Below, piece by piece: positions 1 through 7,808 of a DNA stretch of 34,465 bases; positions within the stretch are counted from its first letter, which is position 1, and every line of letters begins with the position of its first letter. The DNA is taken from NCBI GenBank assembly GCA_947451475.1, contig CANFZC010000024.1, forward strand, positions 1-34,465. The letters run 5' to 3'. Source of the stretch: Flavobacteriaceae bacterium (GTDB lineage: Bacteria; Bacteroidota; Bacteroidia; Flavobacteriales; Flavobacteriaceae). Both the position numbers and the translations under genes were made by a program. The notes below the pieces were generated by a model. The model made no database searches and had not been told where the DNA came from. It worked only from the letters and a program-made list of their open reading frames with translations.

Positions 1-222
1 ACTGATATATCTAATGCTAAAGCAAGTATAGAGCAACAATCCTCTACGATAGAGAAAAATCTTTACAACGATCCTGACTTTGTTAAGTCGTATGAAGCCA
101 GTAAAGAAAAAGCGGCTGCTAAAGGAGAAGCCTTTGTACCGATGAAAGATCGAGAAATCGTAGCCTTGATTGCTTATTTACAACGTTTGGGAACTGATAT
201 TAAAGTTAAGAACACTAAATAG
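1..222 (+). CDS. ccoO: cbb3-type cytochrome c oxidase, C-terminal end of CcoO (probably fused CcoNO), partial
   Basis: The reading frame is open from the first base and stops at 220-222, giving about 73 residues. The tail, with REIVALIAYLQRLGTD just before the end, is the typical C-terminus of the mono-haem subunit CcoO, after a hydrophilic helical stretch. In Bacteroidota CcoN and CcoO are usually one fused polypeptide, so this is probably the end of a CcoNO fusion, but the fused part lies outside the window. CcoO passes electrons to the haem-copper subunit of the high-affinity terminal oxidase in the inner membrane. ccoQ starts 9 bases downstream and ccoP follows, which fixes the identity. 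Confidence 0.85.
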   Translation, partial: TDISNAKASIEQQSSTIEKNLYNDPDFVKSYEASKEKAAAKGEAFVPMKDREIVALIAYLQRLGTDIKVKNTK

Positions 223-231
223 TAAAGCACC

Positions 232-399
232 ATGTTAAAGTTTGTACAACATAATTTAGAATCCATAGCAGGTGTAGCGATATACCCTATCATTTCACTG
301 CTGATTTGCTTTACCTTTTTTGTGGGTCTGTTCTTTTGGGTGTTTACCTATAAAAAAGATACCATTCAAGAAATGAGTGAACTTCCAATCAAAGAATAA
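232..399 (+). CDS. ccoQ: cbb3-type oxidase subunit CcoQ
   Basis: A 55-residue protein starting MLKFVQHNLESIAG with one strongly hydrophobic membrane segment at about residues 17-40, then a short charged tail ending LPIKE. The size, single membrane span and position between CcoO and CcoP match CcoQ, the small subunit that stabilises the cbb3 complex. It has little sequence conservation between phyla, so the call rests mostly on context. It starts 9 bases after the upstream stop, and ccoP begins 19 bases after its own stop, which indicates one transcript. Confidence 0.75.
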   Translation: MLKFVQHNLESIAGVAIYPIISLLICFTFFVGLFFWVFTYKKDTIQEMSELPIKE

Positions 400-418
400 T
401 AAACCAAAAGTTATAATC

Positions 419-1369
419 ATGAAAAAATTAATTCCAGTATATGTCAGAGTACCGTTGATTTTCGCCAGTGTTTTTGGAGCATTGGAATACTTCATCGACT
501 CAGGCGACCGCCCGGCTTTTATCAAATACCCGATGGTAGCCTTGTTTTTAGTAGTGTTTCTATTTTTACTGATTGCTATTGAAATGGTGATTAGTGCGGT
601 AGATAATGTTACGTATCATTTGTTAACAGAAGAGCAGAAAAAAGTATTAGAAGATGCGCAATCGGTACCTTTTACTGAGAGTGCTTTCTATCAAAATATT
701 TTGAAAAAACTAACCCGTTCTAAAACGATAGAGCAAGAAGCCGATGTTATGTTGGATCATAACTATGATGGCATTCGTGAGTTGGACAATGTATTACCGC
801 CATGGTGGGTGTATTTGTTCTATGGGACTATCATTTTTGGGGCTATCTACTTAGTACGTTTCCAAATTATGGGTGATTACAATCAAGATCAAGAGTTTCA
901 AACGGAAATGCGTGAAGCTAAAGTAGCGGTAGATGCTTATATGAAAACGGCTCCTGATCAAATGAATAAAGACAAAGTTACTTTATTGAAAGATGCACCA
1001 AGTTTGGCTGTAGGTAAAGATATATTTACTAAAAATTGTATTCCTTGTCACCGTGCCGATGCTGGAGGGCAAATAGGACCTAACTTAACCGATCATTTTT
1101 GGATTAATGGAGGAGGTATTAAAAATGTCTTCAACACTATTATGGAAGGGGGTCGTGATGGAAAAGGAATGGTTTCTTGGAAAACTTCAATTAAACCATC
1201 TGACATTCAGAAAGTAGCTAGTTATGTGTTGTCGTTGCAAGATTCTAATCCGAAGAATGCTAAACCGACGGAACAAGAAGCTAAAGAATGGAAAGAAGAA
1301 GCGGCAGCTGCTGCACCTGTTGCAAAAGCAGTTGTGGATAGTACAGCCACGAAAGTTGTTGTAAAATAA
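419..1369 (+). CDS. ccoP: cbb3-type oxidase subunit CcoP, single-haem c-type cytochrome
   Basis: A 316-residue protein starting MKKLIPVYVRVP. An in-frame ATG at 377 lies inside ccoQ and would add 14 unlikely residues, so I chose 419. Membrane segments are visible at about residues 10-25, 38-60 and 128-148; the last, with LPPWWVYLFY, is the usual FixP/CcoP N-terminal anchor. A periplasmic cytochrome c domain follows with CIPCH (C207, C210, H211) and a candidate axial methionine in GKGMVSW (M251). The C-terminus is rich in Ala, Lys and Val. Only one CxxCH is present, whereas proteobacterial CcoP carries two haems. It delivers electrons to CcoO/CcoN. Confidence 0.92.
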   Translation: MKKLIPVYVRVPLIFASVFGALEYFIDSGDRPAFIKYPMVALFLVVFLFLLIAIEMVISAVDNVTYHLLTEEQKKVLEDAQSVPFTESAFYQNILKKLTRSKTIEQEADVMLDHNYDGIRELDNVLPPWWVYLFYGTIIFGAIYLVRFQIMGDYNQDQEFQTEMREAKVAVDAYMKTAPDQMNKDKVTLLKDAPSLAVGKDIFTKNCIPCHRADAGGQIGPNLTDHFWINGGGIKNVFNTIMEGGRDGKGMVSWKTSIKPSDIQKVASYVLSLQDSNPKNAKPTEQEAKEWKEEAAAAAPVAKAVVDSTATKVVVK

Positions 1370-1400
1370 TTGAATTAACGTTTTTATAAAACACACTGCA

Positions 1401-2822
1401 ATGTCTGAAGAGCACGAAGATGATGGATTTAGAGATAGTATCAGTACTATTGATTCTAAAGGGAAAAGAGCTTGGATATTTCCTAAAATACCAAAAGGAA
1501 AATTATATGAGCGCAGAAAATGGTTGAGTTATTTCTTGCTACTGTTTCTGTTTTCTGCGCCTTTTATTAAGGTTAATCACCATCAGTTTATGATGTTCAA
1601 TGTATTGGAACGTCGTTTTAATCTCTTTGGTTTTCCTTTTTGGCCACAGGATTTTCACATCTTTGTTATCATTATGATTATTGGGGTAGTTGGATTGACC
1701 CTATTTACGGTAGCTTTCGGACGTATATTTTGCGGTTGGTTTTGTCCTCAAACCATTTTTATGGAAATGGTATTTCGCCGAATTGAATTCTGGATTGACG
1801 GAGATAGAGGCGCTCAAATTCGCTTAGCCAAACAAGAGTGGAATGGGGAGAAGATTAGAAAGCGATTGACCAAATGGTTTATCTTCTTTGTGATTTCGTT
1901 TTGGATTGCCAATGTGTTTTTAGCTTACTTAATTAGTAGCGACAAATTAATATTATTAGTTAAAGAAGGACCTGCCAATAATACCTCTACGCTCATCGCC
2001 TTATTGATTTTTACTGCCGTATTCTATTTTATCTACGCCTGGTTTAGAGAGCAAGTATGTATTATTGCATGTCCTTATGGTCGTATGCAAGGGGTTTTAT
2101 TGGACAATAAATCCATTAATGTTGCCTATGACTATGTTAGAGGAGAGAAGGAGGTAGGAAGAGCAAAATTCAATAAAAATGAAGATAGAGCGGCTACTGG
2201 AAAAGGAGATTGTATTGATTGTGGATTGTGTGTGCATGTATGTCCGACCGGTATTGACATTCGCCACGGAACACAATTAGAGTGTACTAATTGTACGGCT
2301 TGTATCGATGAGTGTGATGACATAATGGAGAAAGTAGGATTGCCTAAAGGGTTAATTCGCTATGCCAGTGAGGATGAGATTGTCAAAAAAGAACGGTTTA
2401 AATTCACCACACGTATGAAAGGCTATGTAGCTATCTTGGCTATTTTATCGGGTGTTTTTATGGGTATGTTGTTTTTGAGAAATGAAGTAGAAGCAACTAT
2501 TTTGCGATTACCTGGGCAATTGTTTCAGCACAAAGGAGATAAGATTAGTAATATTTATACGTTCAAAATTGTTAATAAGACTGCGGTCGATTTTGACAAA
2601 GTACATATTGAAATAGTAAATCAGAAGGGCGAGGTAAAAATGGTTGGCCCGCGTTACTTTAAAGTACCTAAAGAAGGCATTACTGAAGGAACGTTGTTTA
2701 TTGAAATTAAGCAAGTTTTATTGGAAAGTGATCGAACTAAACTAGTATTAGATGTTTATAATGATAACAAGTTAATTGATACAGAGACGACTAATTTTTT
2801 GGGTCCGAGAAGTTTCGATTAG
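1401..2822 (+). CDS. ccoG: cytochrome c oxidase accessory protein CcoG (RdxA/FixG family)
   Basis: A 473-residue membrane iron-sulfur protein. Hydrophobic segments lie near residues 42-58, 86-106, 158-178, 198-214 and 340-358. Conserved CcoG motifs are FCGWFCPQ (C111, C115) and CIIACPYGRMQG (C220, C224). Two ferredoxin-like 4Fe-4S motifs follow: C271, C274, C277, C281 and C295, C298, C301, C305. The C-terminal part is an Ig-like domain. In other bacteria CcoG acts as a copper reductase during cbb3 oxidase assembly. It sits 31 bases after ccoP and 15 bases before ccoH, as in standard ccoGHIS clusters. Confidence 0.95.
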   Translation: MSEEHEDDGFRDSISTIDSKGKRAWIFPKIPKGKLYERRKWLSYFLLLFLFSAPFIKVNHHQFMMFNVLERRFNLFGFPFWPQDFHIFVIIMIIGVVGLTLFTVAFGRIFCGWFCPQTIFMEMVFRRIEFWIDGDRGAQIRLAKQEWNGEKIRKRLTKWFIFFVISFWIANVFLAYLISSDKLILLVKEGPANNTSTLIALLIFTAVFYFIYAWFREQVCIIACPYGRMQGVLLDNKSINVAYDYVRGEKEVGRAKFNKNEDRAATGKGDCIDCGLCVHVCPTGIDIRHGTQLECTNCTACIDECDDIMEKVGLPKGLIRYASEDEIVKKERFKFTTRMKGYVAILAILSGVFMGMLFLRNEVEATILRLPGQLFQHKGDKISNIYTFKIVNKTAVDFDKVHIEIVNQKGEVKMVGPRYFKVPKEGITEGTLFIEIKQVLLESDRTKLVLDVYNDNKLIDTETTNFLGPRSFD

Positions 2823-2837
2823 CACAAATAAAGAGGT

Positions 2838-3296
2838 ATGAGAGTTAAAATTAATTGGGGAACTGCAATCGTGATCGCGTTTGCATTATTTATGAGTTTT
2901 ATATTGTTTTTTGTTTTCAGAGTGCAATCTGATAGCAAATATGACAATGAGTTAGTGACTGAAGAGTATTATAAAAAAGAGGCTTTAGTTCAGAATGATA
3001 TTAACAGCGAAAAGAATGCGAATGCTTTGAATCAGAAGTTGAGTATTGCTAATGCTGTTGAAGGTATAACGATTCAATTTCCAAAAGATTTGGAATTTAA
3101 AAATATTAAAGGAACAGTATCCCTTTATAGACCGTCCAACAAAAAGTTAGATTTTACTATCCCAATTGTACTTTCTAATTCCGATTTGCTCATACCTAAA
3201 AAGAATCTGGTGGGCGGTCTTTGGGATATTACTGTAGAATGGACCTACGATGGCCAATCGTATTTAAATAAGGAAGAATTGTATTTTCAGCAATAA
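2838..3296 (+). CDS. ccoH: FixH/CcoH family oxidase assembly protein
   Basis: A 152-residue protein with one N-terminal membrane segment at about residues 8-28, then a periplasmic domain ending in WDITVEWTYDGQSYLNKEELYF, which resembles the FixH C-terminus. The early motif DNELVTEEYYKKE is typical of Bacteroidota FixH. CcoH stays associated with the cbb3 oxidase and is needed for its assembly. The gene lies 15 bases after ccoG and 16 bases before the SafE-like gene, so it is part of the same operon. Sequence conservation in this family is low, but the context is strong. Confidence 0.88.
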   Translation: MRVKINWGTAIVIAFALFMSFILFFVFRVQSDSKYDNELVTEEYYKKEALVQNDINSEKNANALNQKLSIANAVEGITIQFPKDLEFKNIKGTVSLYRPSNKKLDFTIPIVLSNSDLLIPKKNLVGGLWDITVEWTYDGQSYLNKEELYFQQ

Positions 3297-3312
3297 TTCT
3301 AATCACTAGGTC

Positions 3313-4017
3313 ATGCTTTACACCGCATTATTATTCGGTTTAATTTCGAGTTTGCACTGCATAGGCATGTGTGGACCGATTGCTATGATGTTGCCGGTAT
3401 CTAGGACTAATCCTGCCAAAAAGGCACTACAAATCCTGTTGTACCATGCTGGTCGGTTGACCTCTTATGCCTTATTAGGATTGCTATTTGGATTGTTAGG
3501 TAGAGGTTTGTATGTAGCAGGAATTCAACAGAACATTTCTATAGTGGTGGGTGTGCTCATGATTAGTATTGCAGTAGTTCCTGAAAAAGTATTTGCTCGC
3601 TATAATTTTTCTAGACCAATCTATACGATTATTTCGAAAGTTAAATCGGGTTTAGGACAGCAGTTCAAAAGAAAAAGCCCCGATGCGTTATTTACTATTG
3701 GGTTGTTTAATGGGTTATTGCCCTGTGGTTTAGTCTATGCGGCTTTATTTGGAGCCATTGCCATGGAAAATGTTAGTTTGAGTATGTTGTACATGATTCT
3801 TTATGGAGTAGGGACTATCCCATTAATGAGTGCAGTGGTTTATGTGTCTAACTTTTTAAGTTTTCCCTATCGAAGTAAATTACAAAAGATAGTTCCCATA
3901 ATGACCGTAGTTATTGGGCTTTTATTTGTGCTTAGAGGTATGGGATTGAATATTCCTTATTTATCTCCTGGTACCGTTCATTTGTTTGTGCAAGCCACGG
4001 CCAATTGTCATAATTAA
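3313..4017 (+). CDS. sulfite exporter TauE/SafE family (DsbD_2-like) membrane protein, probable cbb3 assembly or metal factor
   Basis: A 234-residue polytopic membrane protein with about six hydrophobic segments. Paired cysteine motifs LHCIGMCGP near the N-terminus and NGLLPCGLVYAAL in the middle are the signature of the DsbD_2/SafE-like family that often follows ccoGH in Bacteroidota. Relatives are thought to handle thiols or copper during cytochrome maturation; the exact role is not proven, and 'sulfite exporter' is only a family label. It is the last gene of the cbb3 cluster here and converges with hemN, whose stop lies 12 bases away. I see no strong hairpin between them. No CcoI copper ATPase follows in the window. 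Confidence 0.82.
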   Translation: MLYTALLFGLISSLHCIGMCGPIAMMLPVSRTNPAKKALQILLYHAGRLTSYALLGLLFGLLGRGLYVAGIQQNISIVVGVLMISIAVVPEKVFARYNFSRPIYTIISKVKSGLGQQFKRKSPDALFTIGLFNGLLPCGLVYAALFGAIAMENVSLSMLYMILYGVGTIPLMSAVVYVSNFLSFPYRSKLQKIVPIMTVVIGLLFVLRGMGLNIPYLSPGTVHLFVQATANCHN

Positions 4018-4028
4018 GAAAAAATAAA

Positions 4029-5396
4029 TTAAACAGTCATGGAGAATAATTGGGTTGTTGGTGCATTGCGTTTTAAACGTAAATCAAATGCCATACAGAT
4101 GTTGCGAACAAAAGGTTTGCCTTTCTCAGTAATGGTTAGACTATTATGAGTCAATTCAATTAAACCGTCATTTTTCAATTCGTCTAAATTGTATAGAATT
4201 TCAGGAAGGAGTGTGTTAAAATAGAAGGCATCATTTTCCCAATTCGTATAAAACTGGCACATTAGGTTTAGTATGTGTTTTCGAATGATTAGGTCTTCGT
4301 CAGTCAGTACATGACCTCTGAATACCGGTAATTCATTTTTTTCTAGTCGGTTATAGTAGGTTTCTATTTCCTTCTCATTCTGAGCAAAGGCATACCAACT
4401 ATCGCTGATGGAAGAAACGCCTAACCCAATCATTAATTGCGTTTTAGAAGCGGTATATCCCATGAAATTTCGATGTAATTTACCTTCTTTGAAAGCGGTA
4501 TACATGGCATCTTCCTTTTGAGCAAAATGATCCATACCAATTTCTAGATATCCTTTTTCGGCTAATAATGATTTACCCACTTCGTATAATTGTCTTTTGG
4601 CGTCGTCTTTTGGAACGTCTTCGTCTTTAAATCCGCGTTGACCATTCCCTTTTATCCAGGGAACGTGCGCATAGCTATAAAAGGCTAATCGGTCGGGCGA
4701 GAGCGAATTGGTTTTTTCAATGGTATCAATTTCGTTTGCGAGCGTTTGAAAAGGCAATCCAAAAACCAAGTCATGCGAGATGGAAGTATAGCCAATTTCT
4801 TTTGCCCAGAAGGTAACTTTTGCCACATTATGGAACGGTTGAATTCGGTGGATTGCTGTTTGTACCTTTTCGGCATAATCTTGTACTCCGAAGCTAACTC
4901 TTCTAAAACCTAGATCAAAAAGTTTTTGCAAATGAGCGCGCGTGGTATTGTTGGGATGTCCTTCAAAACTGAATTCGTAGTGCGGCGCTTTATCGGCTTT
5001 ATCCAAAATACCGTTTATTAATCGTTCTAAATTTTCAGGAGAAAAGAAGGTAGGAGTCCCACCTCCTAAATGAATTTCTTTGATGATTGGTTTCTCTGGA
5101 AATAAATTACAATATAAGTTCCATTCTTTAAGAACGGCTTCAATATAGGGATGTTCTACTTCGTGACGTTTGGTTATTCGCTTGTGACATCCACAGAAAG
5201 TACATAGACTTTCACAGTAAGGTAAGTGAATATATAAACTTAATCCTTCACTGCGGTTGCTTTCTTTAAAACTTTTAAGTAATGTCGCTGTCCAACTTTC
5301 GGATGAAAATGAAGATTCATCCCAATAGGGAACCGTTGGATAACTGGTATATCTTGGACCAGGAACATTGTATTTTTGCACTAAAGAAATTGACAT
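4029..5396 (-). CDS. hemN: oxygen-independent coproporphyrinogen III oxidase (radical SAM)
   Basis: A 455-residue radical SAM enzyme that decarboxylates coproporphyrinogen III to protoporphyrinogen IX without oxygen. The cluster motif is C61-x3-C65-x2-C68 followed by C70, in the context PYCESLCTFCGC. The N-terminus KYNVPGPRYTSYPTVP and the segment HLGGGTPTFF are diagnostic of true HemN rather than HemW. The length fits the family. It lies next to the cbb3 cluster, which also works at low oxygen, and its upstream region carries an FNR-like palindrome and a clear Bacteroidota promoter (described separately). Confidence 0.95.
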   Translation of the reverse strand: MSISLVQKYNVPGPRYTSYPTVPYWDESSFSSESWTATLLKSFKESNRSEGLSLYIHLPYCESLCTFCGCHKRITKRHEVEHPYIEAVLKEWNLYCNLFPEKPIIKEIHLGGGTPTFFSPENLERLINGILDKADKAPHYEFSFEGHPNNTTRAHLQKLFDLGFRRVSFGVQDYAEKVQTAIHRIQPFHNVAKVTFWAKEIGYTSISHDLVFGLPFQTLANEIDTIEKTNSLSPDRLAFYSYAHVPWIKGNGQRGFKDEDVPKDDAKRQLYEVGKSLLAEKGYLEIGMDHFAQKEDAMYTAFKEGKLHRNFMGYTASKTQLMIGLGVSSISDSWYAFAQNEKEIETYYNRLEKNELPVFRGHVLTDEDLIIRKHILNLMCQFYTNWENDAFYFNTLLPEILYNLDELKNDGLIELTHNSLTITEKGKPFVRNICMAFDLRLKRNAPTTQLFSMTV

Positions 5397-5415
5397 ATAC
5401 TTTTATTTGTAAGGT

Positions 5416-5446
5416 CAAAATTATGTAGTCTTTTGTACAATTCAAA
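5416..5446 (-). promoter_or_regulatory. hemN promoter (-33 TTTG, -7 TAATTTTG)
   Basis: On the minus strand TTTG at 5446-5443 is followed, 19 bases later, by TAATTTTG at 5423-5416, a perfect TAnnTTTG box. The hemN start codon lies 20 bases downstream of the -7 box. This matches the Bacteroidota sigma-factor consensus. Confidence 0.75.
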
Positions 5447-5459
5447 TGACAATTATCAT
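5446..5459. promoter_or_regulatory. FNR-like palindromic operator upstream of hemN
   Basis: ATGACAATTATCAT is a 14-bp interrupted palindrome of the FNR/CRP half-site form (ATGAC-N4-ATCAT, one mismatch between arms). It abuts the hemN -33 box and is centred roughly 40-43 bases upstream of the expected transcription start, a class II activator position. The regulator is inferred; no FNR gene is in this window. Confidence 0.55.
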
Positions 5460-5465
5460 GTAAAT

Positions 5466-5493
5466 AAAAAATCCTCCTATTGGAGGATTTTTT
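5466..5493 (-). terminator. Rho-independent terminator after ilvE
   Basis: A perfect 12-bp stem AAAAAATCCTCC / GGAGGATTTTTT around a TATT loop lies just past the ilvE stop. Read on the minus strand it ends in a T-run, and it separates ilvE from the hemN promoter. Confidence 0.88.
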
Positions 5494-5501
5494 AGTGATA
5501 T

Positions 5502-6569
5502 TTATATTTTAACGGTCCAATTGAAGGTGTCTTCGGCCATTTTGTATTGTATTTTGGTGAGCTTTTCCTTTAACTGTAGGGCAATGGTATTTTCTATTTT
5601 GGGTAATTCATAATAGGTTTCTTTATATTGGAAACCGACGATAGGACTTACTACTGCAGCAGTACCTGCCCCAAAGATCTCTTTTAGAGTACCATCTTTT
5701 GCCGCTTCCACTAACTCAGCGACGAGCACTGATTTTACTTCGACTTTAATTCCTTCTCGTTTAGCCAATTCAATTAAGCTTTTACGGGTAACCCCATCTA
5801 GAATTCTTTCACTGGTAGGAGCCGTATAGATGGTATCCTTGATGCGGAAGAAAACATTCATAGTACCTGCTTCTTCTAATTTGGTATGGGTAGCATCATC
5901 GGTCCAAATGATTTGTTGGAATCCTTGTTCTTGAGCAAGTTTTTGCGGGTAAAATTGGGCTGAATAATTTCCGGCGGCTTTCGCTGCTCCAATTCCGCCA
6001 TTTGCGGCGCGACTATAATGTTCTGCTATGATTACTTTCACTTCTCCTGAGTAGTAGGAACGGGCAGGAGATAGAATGATCATGAATCTATATTGTGTAG
6101 AAGGCTGTGCAATAACTCCAGAGCCTATGGCAATCATAAAAGGTCTGATGTATAAGGTGTTTCCTAATCCTTTTTTAACCCAGTCTCTATCGATATCAAC
6201 AATTGTTTTTAACCCGTCTATAAAAATAGCTTCGGGTACTTCTGGCATGGCCATTCTAGTAGCAGATTTGTTGAAGCGTTCTAAGTTTTGGTCGGGTCTA
6301 AAAAGCCATACGTCATCATTTTCATCTTTGTAGGCTTTCATGCCTTCAAAAATGGCTTGACCATAATGGAATACTTTTGCAGAAGGGTCGATTAAGAAAG
6401 GTTCGTAGGGTTTAATAATAGGTTTTTGCCATTTACCTTCTTTGTAATCACAAACCAACATATGGTCTGTAAAGGTATTTCCGAAGGATAAATTTTCAAA
6501 ATCGACTTCGTTAATTTTGGTAGCATTAGCTTTAACTATATCGATTTCGGAAGAATTATTTAAAGTCAT
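5502..6569 (-). CDS. ilvE: branched-chain-amino-acid aminotransferase
   Basis: A 355-residue fold-type IV PLP aminotransferase that interconverts Leu, Ile and Val with their 2-oxoacids using glutamate/2-oxoglutarate in the cytoplasm. Family landmarks are HYGQAIFEGMKAY (about 68-80), the region with the PLP lysine GAAKAAGNYSAQ (K197), and the late GTAAVVSPIVG. The length fits the larger (BCAT2-like) subfamily. The ATG is at 6567-6569. It is transcribed alone, with its own terminator at 5466-5493, and I see no valine/leucine/isoleucine biosynthesis neighbours here. Confidence 0.93.
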   Translation of the reverse strand: MTLNNSSEIDIVKANATKINEVDFENLSFGNTFTDHMLVCDYKEGKWQKPIIKPYEPFLIDPSAKVFHYGQAIFEGMKAYKDENDDVWLFRPDQNLERFNKSATRMAMPEVPEAIFIDGLKTIVDIDRDWVKKGLGNTLYIRPFMIAIGSGVIAQPSTQYRFMIILSPARSYYSGEVKVIIAEHYSRAANGGIGAAKAAGNYSAQFYPQKLAQEQGFQQIIWTDDATHTKLEEAGTMNVFFRIKDTIYTAPTSERILDGVTRKSLIELAKREGIKVEVKSVLVAELVEAAKDGTLKEIFGAGTAAVVSPIVGFQYKETYYELPKIENTIALQLKEKLTKIQYKMAEDTFNWTVKI

Positions 6570-6815
6570 TTACGTATAGGTTTTATCAAGGAAAAATGTA
6601 ATAATATGATAATCAAAAAATTATATATTTTTCCTAATGATTATAGTGGTATTGTTAGTTTTTGTAAAACTAATAAAAATATGATTGTGATTTGCATGCT
6701 CGAAAAATATTGGATTTTTTTTTAGTTTTTTGTGATATTTATAAAATGCAGTAGTTTTTTTTAAAAAATGACTAAAATTTATTAGTGATTTTTAAAGAGA
6801 AATTACTAAACTGTT

Positions 6816-6823
6816 TACCTTTG
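6816..6823 (+). promoter_or_regulatory. -7 promoter box of the DUF4920 gene
   Basis: TACCTTTG fits TAnnTTTG and lies 22 bases before the ATG at 6846. The region upstream is very AT-rich, with no convincing -33 TTG at the usual spacing. Confidence 0.6.
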
Positions 6824-6845
6824 TAATTCATAGAAAAATACGATC

Positions 6846-7337
6846 ATGAAGAAAATAAGCCTCCTATTTGTTTCCCTTTTATTTATTGTAGTGTCTGGTT
6901 TTGCTCAGTCAAAAGCCAAAGCGTTTAATCCGAAGGATTATGCTTTATTTGGTGAAAAATTTAAAGTAACTAAGATTTTAACCAAAGACCAAATGTTAAA
7001 GAAGTACAAAAATCTTAAAAAAGGAGATACTATTGTGGTACAGTTTGTTTCCAATATTAAGGCGGTTTGTAAAAAGAAAGGTTGTTGGATGAAAATGGAA
7101 TTGGCTGGAGATGATGATTCCTTTGTGAAATTTAAAGATTACAGCTTTTTCGTTCCGTTGAATGCAGATAACAGTACGGCTATCGTTAATGGTCAAGCTT
7201 TTGTTGATGTTGTCTCTGTTGACGAATTAAGACATTATGCTAAGGACGGCGGTAAATCAGCTGCTGAGATTGCCAAAATTACGAAACCTGAAATTACGTA
7301 CTCTTTCACTGCTGATGGGGTTTATATAAAAAAATAA
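6846..7337 (+). CDS. DUF4920 domain exported protein
   Basis: A 163-residue protein with a cleavable signal peptide (residues 1-20, ending VSGFAQ), so probably periplasmic. The core has the family motif AVCKKKGCWMKME, with a CxxxxGCWM arrangement that could bind a metal or haem; this is inference. The end, EITYSFTADGVYIKK, is typical of DUF4920. The molecular function is not known to me. A gene for a cytochrome c'-like lipoprotein starts 6 bases after its stop and mnmD follows, so these three probably share a transcript. Confidence 0.8.
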   Translation: MKKISLLFVSLLFIVVSGFAQSKAKAFNPKDYALFGEKFKVTKILTKDQMLKKYKNLKKGDTIVVQFVSNIKAVCKKKGCWMKMELAGDDDSFVKFKDYSFFVPLNADNSTAIVNGQAFVDVVSVDELRHYAKDGGKSAAEIAKITKPEITYSFTADGVYIKK

Positions 7338-7343
7338 TTCAGG

Positions 7344-7805
7344 ATGAAAAATACGCTATTGCTTTTATTGTTTATTGGTTTCTGTTCCTGTCAGCAGAAG
7401 GAACCGATTAAAGTAGTTAAAAAAGCAAACAAGGAAGAGTCTAAATGCAGTTCTGGTGGCGGGAAAAAGCTTGAAATGTATCAAATGTCTGAAATGGCTG
7501 CTTTGATGGAGCAGATGTATGTTGACAATCAACGATTGAAAGAACGTATTAAACAAGGAGATACTATTGGTAAATTTCCGCAACATTTTTTAAAAATACA
7601 CAAAGCGGTGATGACTGATGCGTCGGATAATGATGCTTTTTTTAAAACGCAGGCGGCAAAGTTTATTAAAGCGCAGGAGTTAATTTATAAAGACCCTAAG
7701 AATGCCAAGCAGCACTTTAATACAGGCGTTGATGCTTGTATACAATGCCATCAGCACAAATGCGGCGGGCCCATACCAAGAATAAAAAAACTATACATCA
7801 AGTAA
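7344..7805 (+). CDS. predicted c-type cytochrome lipoprotein, cytochrome c'-like
   Basis: A 153-residue protein with a lipoprotein-type signal (LLLLFIGFCSC, lipidated Cys probably C16). The body is helical and charged, with MSEMAALMEQMY near residues 48-59. It carries one haem-binding CIQCH near the C-terminus (C132, C135, H136), followed by another cysteine in HKCGGPIPRIKKL (C140). A single CxxCH near the end of a four-helix protein is the layout of class II cytochromes (c'), so I suggest a membrane-tethered electron carrier or gas-binding haem protein. Family membership was not checked. It sits 6 bases after the DUF4920 gene and 3 bases before mnmD. Confidence 0.65.
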   Translation: MKNTLLLLLFIGFCSCQQKEPIKVVKKANKEESKCSSGGGKKLEMYQMSEMAALMEQMYVDNQRLKERIKQGDTIGKFPQHFLKIHKAVMTDASDNDAFFKTQAAKFIKAQELIYKDPKNAKQHFNTGVDACIQCHQHKCGGPIPRIKKLYIK

Positions 7806-7808
7806 CTT

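Noticed and set aside
377..418. ATG at 377 as the start of ccoP
   Set aside because: It lies inside ccoQ and would add 14 polar residues not found in the family; the ATG at 419 follows ccoQ by 19 bases and gives the normal N-terminus.
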